A stretch of DNA of 64,000 nt from Cellulosimicrobium cellulans (GCF_007679345.1 NZ_VEGH01000004.1:124001-188000); one strand, 5' to 3'. Shown: positions 34,121 through 46,951, counted from the first letter of the stretch. Notes: generated by a model from the letters alone, not told the origin. Made by a program: numbers and translations.

Positions 34121-35371
34121 ATGTCGACCGTCCTGCCCGCACCGTCCCGCGAGGCGAACACCCTCGCGCTGACCACCGGCGCCCGGCCCGTGCGCCCGGT
34201 GCCCACCGGCGCCCGCGCCGCGGTCCCGGCGGCCCCGGCGCCACCGGCCCGGCCCCGCGCGCGCCGCGACCCGTTCGTCGACGGCGTCCGCGCCGTCGGC
34301 ATCCTGCTCGTCGTCGCCCTGCACTGGCTGATGGTCGAGGCGACCTGGGACGGGGAGGCGCTCGTCGTCGGGAACGCCCTCGCCCACGGCGGCGCCTGGC
34401 TGCTGACCTGGCTGCAGCCGCTGCCCCTGCTGTTCTTCGCCGCCGGTGCCGCCGCCCGGTACGACCTCGACCGCCACCCCGGCGAGCCGGGCTGGCGGTT
34501 CGCCGGGGTCCGGCTGCTGCGCATGGCGCGGCCGGTCGCCGTGTTCGCGGGGGTGTGGGCGCTCCTGCTCGCGGCCCTGCCGTGGCTCGGCGTCCCGGCC
34601 GCCGCCGTCGACCGGGTGGCGCGGATCGTGCCGCAGCCGCTGTGGTTCCTCGGCGTGCAGATCGGCCTGCTGGCCCTGACCCCGGTGCTGCTGCGCGCGC
34701 TGCGCCGGTGGGGCGCGGCACGGGTGCTGCTCGTCGCGGCGGCGCTGCCCGTCGTCGTCGACCTGCTGCGGTTCTCCGACGAGGTGGCGCTGCCCGGCGC
34801 GCCCAACGTGCTGCTGGTGTGGGCCGTGCCGTACCTGGGCGGCCTGGTGTACGCCGCGCGCCGGCTCGCGACCCCGGAGGACGTGGCGGCGCGCGACCTC
34901 GTGCCGGAGCGCACGGTGCTCACGCTGCTGGCGCTCGGCGGCCTCGCGGCGACGGTGCTGCTGCTCGCGGTCGGCCCCTACCCGTGGTCGCTGATCGGCA
35001 TGCCCGGCGACGCGATCTCGAACCTCGCCCCGCCCACCGCCCCGGTGGTCGGGTTCGCGGTGGCGCAGGTCGCGGCGGCGCTGCTGGTGCGGGACGCGGT
35101 CGCCCGCTGGGCCGCCGGCTCGCGGCTGGTGCGCTGGGCGGGCGCGCGGTCGATGGGCCTGTACCTGTGGCACCTGACGGCGATGTTCGCGGTGTCGGGG
35201 GTGGTGCTGCTCGGGGTCGGGGAGACGCTGCCGGAGCCGTGGACGTGGGACTGGTGGGCGACCCGGGCGTCCTACCTGGGGGCCGCGGCGGTCGTGCTGG
35301 CGGGGCTCGTCGTCGCGGCCGGGGCGGTCGACCGGCGGCTCCCGGTGCTGCGGAAGCGTGCGGCCGCGTGA
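34121..35371 (+). CDS. Acyltransferase-3 family membrane protein
   Basis: 416 residues from ATG 34121. After a Pro/Ala-rich N-terminus comes the family signature RRDPFVDGVRAVGILLVVAL with the conserved His in ALHWLM, then about ten membrane helices. Arg and Tyr/Trp-rich motifs near the end (ARSMGLYLWHLTAMFAVSGV) are typical. The family O-acylates sugars, peptidoglycan or antibiotics at the membrane. The acceptor is unknown. Confidence 0.88.
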   Translation: MSTVLPAPSREANTLALTTGARPVRPVPTGARAAVPAAPAPPARPRARRDPFVDGVRAVGILLVVALHWLMVEATWDGEALVVGNALAHGGAWLLTWLQPLPLLFFAAGAAARYDLDRHPGEPGWRFAGVRLLRMARPVAVFAGVWALLLAALPWLGVPAAAVDRVARIVPQPLWFLGVQIGLLALTPVLLRALRRWGAARVLLVAAALPVVVDLLRFSDEVALPGAPNVLLVWAVPYLGGLVYAARRLATPEDVAARDLVPERTVLTLLALGGLAATVLLLAVGPYPWSLIGMPGDAISNLAPPTAPVVGFAVAQVAAALLVRDAVARWAAGSRLVRWAGARSMGLYLWHLTAMFAVSGVVLLGVGETLPEPWTWDWWATRASYLGAAAVVLAGLVVAAGAVDRRLPVLRKRAAA

Positions 35372-35433
35372 GGACCCCGCGGCCCGCCGCCCGCTGTCAG
35401 CCCGCTCCCAGGTCCGGGTGCTGGGCTGAGCGG

Positions 35434-36282
35434 GTGCTGCACGAGCCGACCCGACGACGGACCACCGTCCTGCCCGCCCCCGTCGAGGACGGCGGCACCC
35501 GCCGGCCGTGGCGCGTCCGCCGTGCCGGGCTGCTCGACGTGAACCCCCTGGCCCGGATGATCGCCGCGCACCGGCCGTTCGTCGACCTCGACGGCGACGG
35601 TGAGCCCGACCCCGGCCCGGACCCCGAGCAGGCGGGCCCGGCGACGAGGCTGATGCTGAGCCTCGGGGCGATGGAGCACGGCGAGGTGTGGCTCGCGGAC
35701 GCGGCACCGGCGGGCGCGCCGCCCGTGGACGCGGCACCGGCGGGCGCGCCGCCCGCGGACGGGGACGCCGCGCCGCACGCCGCGGTCGACGGGCCCGCCG
35801 AGGTCGCCGCCGTCGCGGTCTGGCTCCCGCCCGACGCCGACCGGCTGGGCGCCGACCTCCAGCGCGTGGTCACCCGGGAGCTCGGCGTCCGGGTGGACCC
35901 GCACCCCGAGCCGGCGCGCGCCCCCCTGCGGGCCATCGCGGACGCGACGGCCCGCACGCTCGCCCGGGTGCGGGAGTCGGGCGCGCAGCGGGTCCTCGTG
36001 CTGCTCGCCGACGACGGCCGTGCGTCCGCGGCGCAGCGGGCGGCGCTGCTCTCCGACCTGCTGGCGCCCGTCGCGGCCGACCAGGGCGCGGCCGGCCGGG
36101 ACGTCCTGGCGGTCACCGTCGACCCGGCGCAGGTGGCCGACCTGCGGGCCCTGGGGTTCGGGGAGGTGGCGCGGACCCCGCTGGGGGCCGCCTCGCTGTG
36201 GCTCGGCGCGCTGCGCGCCGGCGCCCTGGCGACGGGCGCCGACGCGCCCGCACGGGCTCAGGCCGCGACGGCGACCGCGTAG
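35434..36282 (+). CDS. GNAT-like N-acetyltransferase
   Basis: 282 residues from GTG 35434; the start is uncertain and a shorter form from ATG near 35559 is possible. GNAT-like pieces are RVRRAGLLDVNPLARMIAAH, EHGEVWLAD and VAAVAVWLPPDADRLGADLQ, and near the C-terminus DPAQVADLRALGFGEVART. A central 30-bp tandem duplication inserts ADAAPAGAPP twice between strands. No acetyl-CoA loop (RGxGxG/A) is clear, so activity is doubtful. Confidence 0.55.
   Translation: MLHEPTRRRTTVLPAPVEDGGTRRPWRVRRAGLLDVNPLARMIAAHRPFVDLDGDGEPDPGPDPEQAGPATRLMLSLGAMEHGEVWLADAAPAGAPPVDAAPAGAPPADGDAAPHAAVDGPAEVAAVAVWLPPDADRLGADLQRVVTRELGVRVDPHPEPARAPLRAIADATARTLARVRESGAQRVLVLLADDGRASAAQRAALLSDLLAPVAADQGAAGRDVLAVTVDPAQVADLRALGFGEVARTPLGAASLWLGALRAGALATGADAPARAQAATATA
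35695..35754 (+). repeat. 30-bp tandem duplication in the GNAT-like gene
   Basis: Two near-identical 30-bp units (one base differs) encoding ADAAPAGAPP and VDAAPAGAPP in frame, followed by a partial third unit. Confidence 0.85.
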
Positions 36283-37247
36283 CCCGCGGCGTCCTCCTCG
36301 AGGTCGCCGGTCTCGCCCTCGGCGACCGCACGGCGGCCGAGGACGATCGTGTAGGTCCAGAACGCGGCGAGCGCGATCGCCCCGATGACGATCTTCAGCC
36401 ACCACGGCAGCGTCGAGCCGGTGACGAAGCCCTCGACGACCCCCGACAGCAGCAGCGCGCCGGCCAGCCCGATCACGACGGTGATGAGCGCGCGGCCCTC
36501 CTCGGCCAGCGCCCGGGACCGCGGCCGGCCCTGCGGGTCGACCCACGCCCAGAACAGCCGCAGGCCCGCGGCGCCGGCGACGAAGATCGAGGTCAGCTCG
36601 AGCAGCCCGTGCGGCGTGATGAGCTGGAAGAAGATGCCCAGGCTGTCGTGCGCGGCCATCATCCCGCCGGTGGCGCCGACGTTCACGGCGTTGTTCGCGA
36701 GCACGTAGAGCGTGCCGATCCCCGAGATCCCGAGCGCGACGCACAGCGCGGCGACCCAGGCGTTGTTCGTCCACACCACGGCGGCGAACCCCGCGCCCGG
36801 GTCGTAGTAGGTGGCGAAGGCTTCGCGTACGTACTGCTCCTGCTCATCAGCTGATCCCATGGCGGCGAGGGCGCCCGGATTCGTCGCGACCCACCATCCG
36901 GCGACCACTCCGACCAGGAGAAACGCGACCATCACCCCGACTGTCCACCATCGGATCCGGTACAGAGCCGCGGGTAGGGAGAGCACGAGGAACCGGCGGA
37001 CGTCTCGCCATGCAGGCTCGTGCGTCCCGGCGATCCGGGACCGAGCCCGGGCGAGGAGCTGGGACAGCCGTGCCACCGCGTCCGGGTCGGGCGCGGAGGA
37101 CCGGATGGTCGACAGGTCGGTCGCGGCGGCCTGGTAGAGGCGGACCAGCTCGTCCGCCTCGGCGCCGTCGAGGCCGCGCCGCCGGGACAGCTCGTCCAGG
37201 CGCGCCCACGCGGGCTCGCGCACGGCGGAGAAGGCGTCCAGGTCCAC
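36258..37247 (-). CDS. SpoIIM-like (stage II sporulation protein M family) membrane protein
   Basis: 329 residues from GTG 37247. The N-terminus is cytoplasmic and helical (EPAWARLDELSRRRGLDGAE), followed by six membrane helices and the family landmarks FATYYDPGAGFAAVVWTNNA, TPHGLLELTSIFVAGAAGLR and AEEGRALITVVIGLAG. In actinobacteria this gene pairs with an RDD gene and a DUF58/MoxR operon; here only the divergent RDD gene is adjacent, and the MoxR set lies 10 kb away. The 3' end overlaps the convergent GNAT-like gene by 25 bases. Confidence 0.88.
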   Translation of the reverse strand: MDLDAFSAVREPAWARLDELSRRRGLDGAEADELVRLYQAAATDLSTIRSSAPDPDAVARLSQLLARARSRIAGTHEPAWRDVRRFLVLSLPAALYRIRWWTVGVMVAFLLVGVVAGWWVATNPGALAAMGSADEQEQYVREAFATYYDPGAGFAAVVWTNNAWVAALCVALGISGIGTLYVLANNAVNVGATGGMMAAHDSLGIFFQLITPHGLLELTSIFVAGAAGLRLFWAWVDPQGRPRSRALAEEGRALITVVIGLAGALLLSGVVEGFVTGSTLPWWLKIVIGAIALAAFWTYTIVLGRRAVAEGETGDLEEDAAGYAVAVAA

Positions 37248-37319
37248 GCCCGATACCCTGCCACACGAGGCCCGGTCCGCACCGGGTGACCAGCGGGGCG
37301 ACGTCGGCGGAGGTGGGGC

Positions 37320-40036
<2,717 letters not shown>

Positions 40037-40040
<4 letters not shown>

Positions 40041-41836
40041 TGCGCGCCTTCCTGCAGCGAGTTCTCGCCCGCGAAGGCGACGCGGATCACGCCCCCGTCG
40101 TCGCTGACCGCCTCGATCTCGTCCCCAGGCGCGATATCGATCACGGGGGCGAGTGCTCCGGTGAGGATCACATCGCCCGGTTGCAGGCGACGGTCGACCG
40201 CGCCGAGCGAGTCGAGGAGCCAGCGCGCGGATCCCCACGGCCCGCCGTCAAGCGCCGTGGCCCCGCCCTGTGCCACCTCAGCGCCGGCGCGCCTGACCGT
40301 GACCGCCGTGCGGAGGAGCGCGGGCGCATCGACGGACGCGAGGGGAGGCCCGACGACCACCGTGCCGAGCGCGGCGTTGTCCGCGACGCTCTGTGCGACG
40401 GTTCCTTGCCACGAGCAGTACCTGGTGCGGAGGATCTCGAAGCACAGGAACCCGCCTCGGGGCACGAGCGTCCAACCCTGCCCGGAGCGTTCGACCCGCT
40501 CGACGACCAGTGCGATCTCGACTTCCAGCTTCGCACCGACGGCGGCGCTCGCGGGCAGCGTCGTCCCGGTCGGGACCAGGTCCTGGTCGAAGATGACGCC
40601 GCGGTCGGGAGTATCGATGCCGTACTGCCGTCGGACTGCTTCGGAGGTCAGGCCTACCTTGTAACCCACCGGTACGGCTCCGCTGAGGATCCGTGCACAT
40701 GTCGTCAGCCGTTGGACGTCGTACCCCGCGCTGAGGGGAAGGTCGGCCGGCGGCAGAGCATGAGCCGTGACGGCGGCGTCGTCCTTCGCCGCGCTGCGTA
40801 GCCTGCGGGCCAGTGGGGCGACGTGGCGCACCCGGGGTGAGAGCAGCCACTCGCGCACCTCGGCGGGCGGATGCCCCAGCCCGCTCGCGATGACGTCGAG
40901 AGCGCCAGATGGCGGTTGCGGCGTCGGGCCGGACGCGCCCAGAGTCTCGAGCGCCTGCACGCCGACCTCAAGAGCCCGAAGGCCGTTCTCCACCTTGAGC
41001 GGGATCTGAAGCCGTACCCCGTCAGCCACGTGCTCGAGACTGCCGAGGATGGTGAAGGCCGCCAGGAACCGCTCGTCCCTCGGTGTGAGGACGGCCCCGT
41101 ACCCGTGGAGGAACGAGGCGCGCAGATCTGGTCGATCAGGCCACACCGTCGCGAACAGCCAGGCGAAGTCCTCGAGGGCCAGGCCCACGTGGGACGCCTC
41201 GAAGTCGATCAGCCCGAGCTGGCTGTCGGGTTCGGACCACAACCAGTTGCGCGGCTGGAAGTCGCCGTGGGTGAGGGTGAGCCAGCGTGCCGATGCCGAC
41301 GAGGCGAGCGTCCCGCGCGCGCGGGCTATGCCATGTCGCTGAGCGACCGTGAGAACCCGCCGGCTCAGTTCCTCACGGACGGTCGACAGGCAGAGCACCG
41401 ACTCCAGGATCGGGTCGACCTCGTCGCCATGGTCGCGCGCCTGGTGCTGGCGGTGGACCGCTGCCAGCGTCGCCCCTGCCTGCCAGTGGATCTCCCGTTC
41501 GGTCGATCGATCGGGTGCCGGGCTCATCGTCCGTACCACGAGTCCAGGAACCACCGTCAGGACGAGGACGCGGAGCTCGGGGAAGCTTGCCAGGAGCGAG
41601 GGCGCGGCGACCCCGGCGGCGGGGACCGTCGACCGAAGGGCAGCTCGTTCGCGGGCGAAGGACTCCTCGCTCGGGCTGATCTTCACGTACGCCTCGTGCG
41701 TCGGCCAGCGTGCCAGCCACACCCGGGAACTCTGCCGTGGCCACGACGTATCGGCAACCACGACAAAATCGCCCAGTTCGGCCCGTAGTCGCTCGGTCAC
41801 GACTGGGGGGAGCTCCGAGGTCTCTCTGTCAACCAT
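40037..41836 (-). CDS. APH-family kinase fused to 2-keto-4-pentenoate hydratase-like domain
   Basis: 599 residues, ATG at 41836, in one unbroken frame. Residues 1-300 are an aminoglycoside-phosphotransferase-type kinase: Lys52 (EAYVKIS), catalytic loop LTHGDFQPRNWLW (His190, Asp192, Asn197) and metal Asp211 in LIDFEASH. Residues about 340-595 are a FAH-fold hydratase of the MhpD/XylJ kind: YDVQRLTTCARILSG, GYKVGLTSEAVRRQYG, metal Glu438/Glu440 in KLEVEIALVV and LQPGDVILTGALAP. No internal start with a ribosome-binding site is visible at the junction. I know no described protein with this pairing. GC is lower than in the flanks. Confidence 0.82.
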
Positions 41837-42167
41837 GTTTCTCGTCCATCGAAGATCATTGCTGTACGAGTGCGGGCGCAGGCCGAAGGCTGCGGCCGAA
41901 CTGAGCGAGATGTATCGCCCTCCGGCCGGCGGCAGTGTGCGGTTCGAACATGAGCGAACCCGCGTCGGATGTGGCCGAGCGGGTCGGACGGCCAGCACCA
42001 TTCCACACTTCCCCCGAGCACCACAACCCCCACGTCTCAGCCGATGTAATGCGCTAAGGTCCGTAGGGCCGCCAAGGCGTTGTGATCGTTTGCGTCGATG
42101 TGAGGCGACTGCCCGTCGTGCGACACGAGCACCCGCTGTGCGCATACCGAGATCGCCATGACAGGGG
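41837..42167. other. Gene-free stretch of the island
   Basis: No coding region or RNA gene recognised on either strand. Base composition is lower in GC than the flanking chromosome. It would hold the promoters of the two divergent units on either side; no clear boxes were found. Confidence 0.4.
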
Positions 42168-43399
42168 GTGCTCGATGGTGAGGACTTCTGGGGGGACCGT
42201 CGTCGCGCTCGCGCGAGGGCGAGGACAGCCGGGCCCACGCTCCTCGTCGCTGCGTCTGTGACGAGCGTTCTCGCCCCCTCGACGGCGGTCGGATCGGTTC
42301 TCGTGGTCGGGTTGTTCGTCGACCGGGGGCCGCGGGCTCGTCATCGTGCGCCACCGGAGATGGTCGACCACCGACGACGCTGGATCGGGTGGGATCGGAA
42401 GAGAGGCAAGCTGCGCGACCTGGTGGCGGCACTGGCGGGCGAGCCGCTCCCTGCGTCGTGCCGGGTTCTACGCGGACCGTCGATCCATCCCGCACATGTG
42501 CTCGTGGTCGTCGACGAAGGGGGGTCCTCGAAGAGGGCGCCGTCCTTTACTCCCGGCGTCCCGGTGATGCGGGGCTGAAGGTGGACGGACGTCAGAACCG
42601 GTTCGGTCGCTCGCAGTTCGTCGGGCAAGGCGCTATCCGGGTCGCGACGTACGTCGGACTTCTCCTGGACGCGATCCCGGCGGAAGAGGTGCTGAGTCAT
42701 GACAAGCTCGAGGGGTTCTTCCTGCGAACCTGCCGAATGCCTCAGAGGCTCATTCGCGATCGCGACGTCGACGACTTCCGGGGAATTCAACGACGCATGG
42801 AGCGGTGGCGCAGAGGTGACGTGCAACTGCTTCCGTGGGCGTTGGGCAGAGCTGGCCGAAGTCCACTTCCCTGGGTGGAGCGGTGGTGGATGTGGCGAGA
42901 CGTCACAGCCGCCCTCACGCCTCTCTCGTCGGTGGTTCTGACCGTGCTCATCACCGTTGCCCCCGTTCCGTGGGGAGGCCGTCTGGGGTTAGTCGCACTC
43001 GTCGCGACCATGGCGCAGCCAGACGTCCTCCGCCATCTGGCGCGGTGGCGTCCCCGCCGCATGAGACAAGCCGCACGCACCTGGTCGTCGAGCGCAGCAG
43101 CGGCTGCGGTCGGGCTCGGTGCCGTGACGACCGCCCTCGTGCGTATGGCGACGCGCCGCCATCTGCTGGAGTGGCAGCCCTCAAGCGCAGACAACCGCGC
43201 GTTCACCCGGGTGGACGCTCTGGTTCTGGCCGGGTGCTCCGGGGCCGGAGTGCTCGTCGCGCTGGGTGTCCGTGTCGGAACCCCGCTGCTCGTGGTTGTC
43301 GCGTCGATCTGGCTCGTCGCGCCTGCGGCGGCGTGGACCGTCGACATGTGGAAGGCACATCATCCGCCCGGTGCACCGGATCGCGCCCCACGCGTATGA
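42168..43399 (+). pseudogene. Relic of an NdvB/ChvB-type cyclic beta-glucan synthase (GT84 part)
   Basis: Two frames together resemble the glycosyltransferase part of cyclic beta-1,2-glucan synthases. The first, from ATG 42168, carries RRRWIGWDRKRGKLRDLVAA and ends at 42578. The second, open to 43399, carries GRSQFVGQGAIRV, EEVLSHDKLEGFFLR, MERWRRGDVQLLPWALG and ATRRHLLEW, then membrane helices ending SIWLVAPAAAWTVDM. In the parent family these blocks occur in this order, but about 130 residues with the DxD centre lie between the first two. Here that part is missing and the frame shifts near 42520-42580. The GH94 part is absent. Almost surely non-functional. Confidence 0.7.
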
Positions 43400-43479
43400 C
43401 GGGCCGACCCCCGGTCGCACGTGGAGCAGCGACAGGGAGTGCGGGCGGGCAGGGTGTCGTCCCATGGCGCCCAGGCCGG

Positions 43480-43962
43480 TCAGGCCCGGGCGCACTCCGC
43501 CGGCGTGCCCGCTGGGTCGTCGACCAGGCGGTGCAGGAGGCGGAGCAGGTCGTCCTGCTCGCCCGGGTCCAGGCGCGCGAGGAGCTCCTCCGCGTGCCGG
43601 CGGCGCTGCGCGTCCGCCTCGGCGAGCACCGCGCGGCCCTCGTCCGTGGCCGCCACGAGCGTGGCGCGCCGGTCGGTCGGGTCGGGCCGGCGCTCGACCA
43701 GGCCCGCCCGCTCGAGGTCGTCGACCAGCGAGGTGATCGACCGCGGCACGACGTCGAGCGCGGCGGCCAGCGCGGTCTGCCGCTGCGGCTCCTCGCGCGC
43801 GACGACGCGCAGCAGCCGGTGCCGCGACGGCGTGAGGTCGACGCGCTCGCGGACGTCCCGGCGCATCGTGTGCAGCGCGCGGCGCAGCAGCCAGAACAGC
43901 TCGTCGCCGGGGCTGCCGGGGGCCGGGTGGTGGTGCGCGGGGGCCGGGGTGACGGGCGTCAT
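43480..43962 (-). CDS. MarR-family transcriptional regulator
   Basis: 160 residues from ATG 43962. Winged-helix core: LTPSRHRLLRVVAREEPQRQ, TALAAALDVVPRSITSLVDD, LERAGLVERRPDPTDRRATL. Divergent from the ABC exporter gene, with a perfect inverted repeat ATAGAGAGG-TAG-CCTCTCTAT between them. It likely represses both genes until a toxic ligand binds. Confidence 0.92.
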   Translation of the reverse strand: MTPVTPAPAHHHPAPGSPGDELFWLLRRALHTMRRDVRERVDLTPSRHRLLRVVAREEPQRQTALAAALDVVPRSITSLVDDLERAGLVERRPDPTDRRATLVAATDEGRAVLAEADAQRRRHAEELLARLDPGEQDDLLRLLHRLVDDPAGTPAECARA

Positions 43963-43988
43963 GCTCCCCAGGATAGCGAGTTCCGTAC

Positions 43989-44009
43989 ATAGAGAGGTAG
44001 CCTCTCTAT
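43989..44009. promoter_or_regulatory. MarR-type operator
   Basis: Perfect 9-base arms ATAGAGAGG (43989-43997) and CCTCTCTAT (44001-44009) around TAG, in the 70-base gap between the divergent marR and ABC exporter genes. Size and symmetry fit a MarR dimer site. Confidence 0.8.
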
Positions 44010-44032
44010 CGGAATCGTCCCCAGGAGGCCCC

Positions 44033-45919
44033 ATGTCCATGCACGGAGGAGGAGGCGGCAGCCCGGCCATGTACCGGTCGTTCCGCCTCGACCCGTCCGT
44101 CGCCCGGCGTCGCATCACCCGCGACGTGCTGCGGCGCATCCTCGCCTTCGCGCGCCCCTACCGCGGGCTGCTCACCGTGTTCCTCGTCGTCGTCGCGCTC
44201 GACGCGACGATCGGCGCGGTCACGCCGCTGCTGTTCCGGCAGATCATCGACCACGGCATCGCGCAGGGCCGCACCGGGCTGGTGCTCGGGCTCGCCGGGG
44301 TCGTCGCGCTGCTCGCGGTCGTCTCGGCCGGGCTGACGCTCGCCTCCCGGTGGTTCTCCGCCCGGATCGGCGAGGGCCTGATCCTCGACCTGCGCACGCA
44401 GGTGTTCGACCACGTCCAGCGGATGCCGCTGGCGTTCTTCTCCCGCACGCAGACCGGTGCGCTCGTGCAGCGGCTCAACGGCGACGTGCTCGGCGCGCAG
44501 CAGGCGTTCACGTCGACGCTGTCGAACGTCGTGTCCAACGTGCTGACCGTCGTGCTGGTCATCGCCGCGATGCTGTCGCTGTCCTGGCAGATCACCCTGC
44601 TGTCCCTGGTGCTGCTGCCCGCGTTCGTGCTGCCCGTGCGGGCGATGGGGCGGCGGCTGGCGGGCGTGACGCAGGAGTCCTACACCCTGAACGCCGCGAT
44701 GGGCCAGACGATGACCGAGCGGTTCAACGTCGCCGGCGCGCAGCTCGTCAAGCTGTACGGCCGGCCCGAGGACGAGACCGCGGAGTTCGCCTCCCGCGCC
44801 GCCCGGGTGCGGGACATCGGCATCACCTCGGCGATGTACGCCGCGGTGTTCCGGATCGGCCTGACGCTGATCGCCGCCGTGGCGGTCGCGATCGTCTACG
44901 GGCTGGGCGGCGTGCTCGCGATCCAGGGCTCGCTGACGGTCGGCGTCGTGGTCGCGCTGACCTCGTACCTGACCCGGCTCTACGGCCCGATCACCTCGCT
45001 GTCCAACGTCCAGGTCGACGTCATGACCACGCTGGTGTCCTTCGAGCGGGTGATCGAGGTGCTGGACCTGGAGCCGACGGTCGCGGACGCCCCGGACGCC
45101 CGGCCGCTGCCCGCCGACCTCGCCCGGACCGCGAGCGTCGAGCTGGACGACGTGTCCTTCCGGTACCCGGCCGCTTCCGAGGTGTCGCTCGCCTCGCTCG
45201 AGTCGGTCGCCCGGCTGCAGACCGAGGTGCCCGGCACGACGCTCGAGCACGTGTCGTTCAGCGTGCCGCACGGCCACCTGGTGGCGCTGGTCGGGCCGTC
45301 CGGCGCGGGCAAGACCACGATCTCCGCGCTGGTGGCCCGGCTCTACGACGTCACGTCGGGGACGGTCCGCGTCGCCGGGCAGGACGTCCGCGAGGTCACC
45401 CAGGAGAGCCTGCGGGACGCCATCGGCATCGTGTCCCAGGACGCGCACCTGTTCCACGACACCATCCGCGCGAACCTGCTGTACGCCCGGCCCGGGGCCA
45501 CCGACGCCGACCTGGAGCAGGCGCTGCGCCGGGCGCAGATCTGGGACCTCGTGTCCCGGCTGCCCGACGGCGTGGACACCGTCGTCGGGGACCGCGGCTA
45601 CCGGCTCAGCGGCGGCGAGCGGCAGCGGCTGGCCATCGCGCGGCTGCTGCTGAAGGCGCCGCCGATCGTGGTGCTCGACGAGGCGACCGCGCACCTGGAC
45701 TCCGAGTCGGAGGCCGCCGTGCAGCGCGCGCTGGCCGAGGCGCTGGAGGGCCGGACCGCGATCGTGATCGCGCACCGGCTGTCGACCATCCGCGAGGCCG
45801 ACTCGATCGTGGTGCTCGACGAGGGGCGGGTGGCGGAGCAGGGCACCCACGCCGAGCTGCTCGCCGCCGGCGGGCTCTACGCCGAGCTGTACGAGACGCA
45901 GTACGCGTCGGCGGGCTGA
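44033..45919 (+). CDS. ABC exporter half-transporter (MDR type)
   Basis: 628 residues, ATG at 44033 after AGGAGG (an in-frame ATG at 44039 is also possible). The membrane domain has six helices (about 45-330), with coupling segments such as VTQESYTLNAAMGQTMTERF. The ATPase domain has Walker A GPSGAGKTT, SQDAHLFHDTIRANLL, signature LSGGERQRLAIAR, Walker B IVVLDEATAHLDSE and AHRLSTI. An insertion of about 20 residues (VSLASLESVARLQTEVPGT) sits before the Walker A strand. It works as a homodimer exporting drugs or lipids; regulated by the divergent MarR. Confidence 0.94.
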   Translation: MSMHGGGGGSPAMYRSFRLDPSVARRRITRDVLRRILAFARPYRGLLTVFLVVVALDATIGAVTPLLFRQIIDHGIAQGRTGLVLGLAGVVALLAVVSAGLTLASRWFSARIGEGLILDLRTQVFDHVQRMPLAFFSRTQTGALVQRLNGDVLGAQQAFTSTLSNVVSNVLTVVLVIAAMLSLSWQITLLSLVLLPAFVLPVRAMGRRLAGVTQESYTLNAAMGQTMTERFNVAGAQLVKLYGRPEDETAEFASRAARVRDIGITSAMYAAVFRIGLTLIAAVAVAIVYGLGGVLAIQGSLTVGVVVALTSYLTRLYGPITSLSNVQVDVMTTLVSFERVIEVLDLEPTVADAPDARPLPADLARTASVELDDVSFRYPAASEVSLASLESVARLQTEVPGTTLEHVSFSVPHGHLVALVGPSGAGKTTISALVARLYDVTSGTVRVAGQDVREVTQESLRDAIGIVSQDAHLFHDTIRANLLYARPGATDADLEQALRRAQIWDLVSRLPDGVDTVVGDRGYRLSGGERQRLAIARLLLKAPPIVVLDEATAHLDSESEAAVQRALAEALEGRTAIVIAHRLSTIREADSIVVLDEGRVAEQGTHAELLAAGGLYAELYETQYASAG

Positions 45920-45929
45920 GCGCCCGGCC

Positions 45930-45966
45930 GACGCGGGGCGCCGGCCGCGTGCCGGCGCCCCGCGTC
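45930..45966. terminator. Bidirectional terminator between ABC exporter and mdh
   Basis: Perfect 16-base arms (GACGCGGGGCGCCGGC at 45930-45945 and complement at 45951-45966) with a 5-base loop. The right arm overlaps the first bases of the mdh stop codon. Convergent genes share it. Confidence 0.8.
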
Positions 45967-46951
45967 AGATCAGCCCGAGGTGCCGCACCGCCTGCCGCTC
46001 CTCGGCCAGCTCCGCCACCGAGGCGTCGATGCGCGCCCGGGAGAACGCGTCGACCTCCAGGTCGGGGACGATGTGCCACGCCCCGTCGACGGCGGTGACC
46101 GGGAACGAGCACACCAGCCCCTCCGGCACCCCGTACGACCCGTCGGACACCCGGCCGGCCGACGTCCAGTCGCCGGGGGCGGTGCCGCCGCGCCGCAGCC
46201 GGCCGTGGTCGATGATCGCGCTGACGGTCGACGCGACCGACGACCCGCCGCGCGCGGCGATGATCGCCGCCCCGCGCTGGGCGACGGTGTCGATGAACTC
46301 GCCCTCCGCCCACGCCCGGTCGACCACGTCCAGGGCGGGCCGCCCGTCCACCAGCGCGTGCCGGAGGTCGGGGTACTGGGTGCGGGAGTGGTTGCCCCAC
46401 ACCGTCACCCGGCGGATGTCCCGCGGGTTCGCGCCGGTCCGCAGCGCGAGCTGGGCGAGGGCGCGGTTGTGGTCCAGGCGGGTGAGCGCGGTGAACCGGT
46501 CGGCGGGCACGTCCGGGGCGTGCGCCGCCGCGATCATGGCGTTGGTGTTCGCCGGGTTGCCGATCACCAGCACGCGGATGTCGTCGGCCGCCACGTCGTT
46601 GATCGCGGAGCCCTGCTCCCGGAAGATCCCGCCGTTGGCCTGCAGCAGGTCCGCCCGCTCCATCCCGGCGGTCCGCGGCTGCGCGCCGACCAGGACCGCG
46701 ATGTCCGCGCCGTCGAACGCGACCCGCGGGTCGGCGGTGACGTCCACGTCGACCAGCAGGGGCGAGGCCGCGTCCTGCAGCTCCAGCGCCACGCCGTGCG
46801 CGGCGTGCAGCGCGTCGGGCCGCTCCAGCATCCGCACCCGCACCGGTGTGTCCGGGCCGAGCAGCTCCCCGCTCGCGACCCGGAACATCAGCGAGTAGCC
46901 GATCTGGCCGGCGGCGCCGGACAGCGTGAGCGTGACGGCAGGACGGGGCAC
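45965..46951 (-). CDS. mdh: Malate dehydrogenase
   Basis: 328 residues, GTG at 46951. NAD fold at the start: [20 protein letters not shown]. Catalytic features: [51 protein letters not shown] and the His of [14 protein letters not shown]. This is the NAD-dependent TCA enzyme of the actinobacterial long type. Monocistronic in this window, closed by the hairpin at 45930-45966. Confidence 0.95.
   Translation of the reverse strand: MPRPAVTLTLSGAAGQIGYSLMFRVASGELLGPDTPVRVRMLERPDALHAAHGVALELQDAASPLLVDVDVTADPRVAFDGADIAVLVGAQPRTAGMERADLLQANGGIFREQGSAINDVAADDIRVLVIGNPANTNAMIAAAHAPDVPADRFTALTRLDHNRALAQLALRTGANPRDIRRVTVWGNHSRTQYPDLRHALVDGRPALDVVDRAWAEGEFIDTVAQRGAAIIAARGGSSVASTVSAIIDHGRLRRGGTAPGDWTSAGRVSDGSYGVPEGLVCSFPVTAVDGAWHIVPDLEVDAFSRARIDASVAELAEERQAVRHLGLI

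Noticed and set aside
42037..42495. 152-codon minus-strand frame in the island
   Set aside because: Arg/Pro/Ser-rich composition without motifs; the plus strand carries recognisable glucan-synthase blocks.
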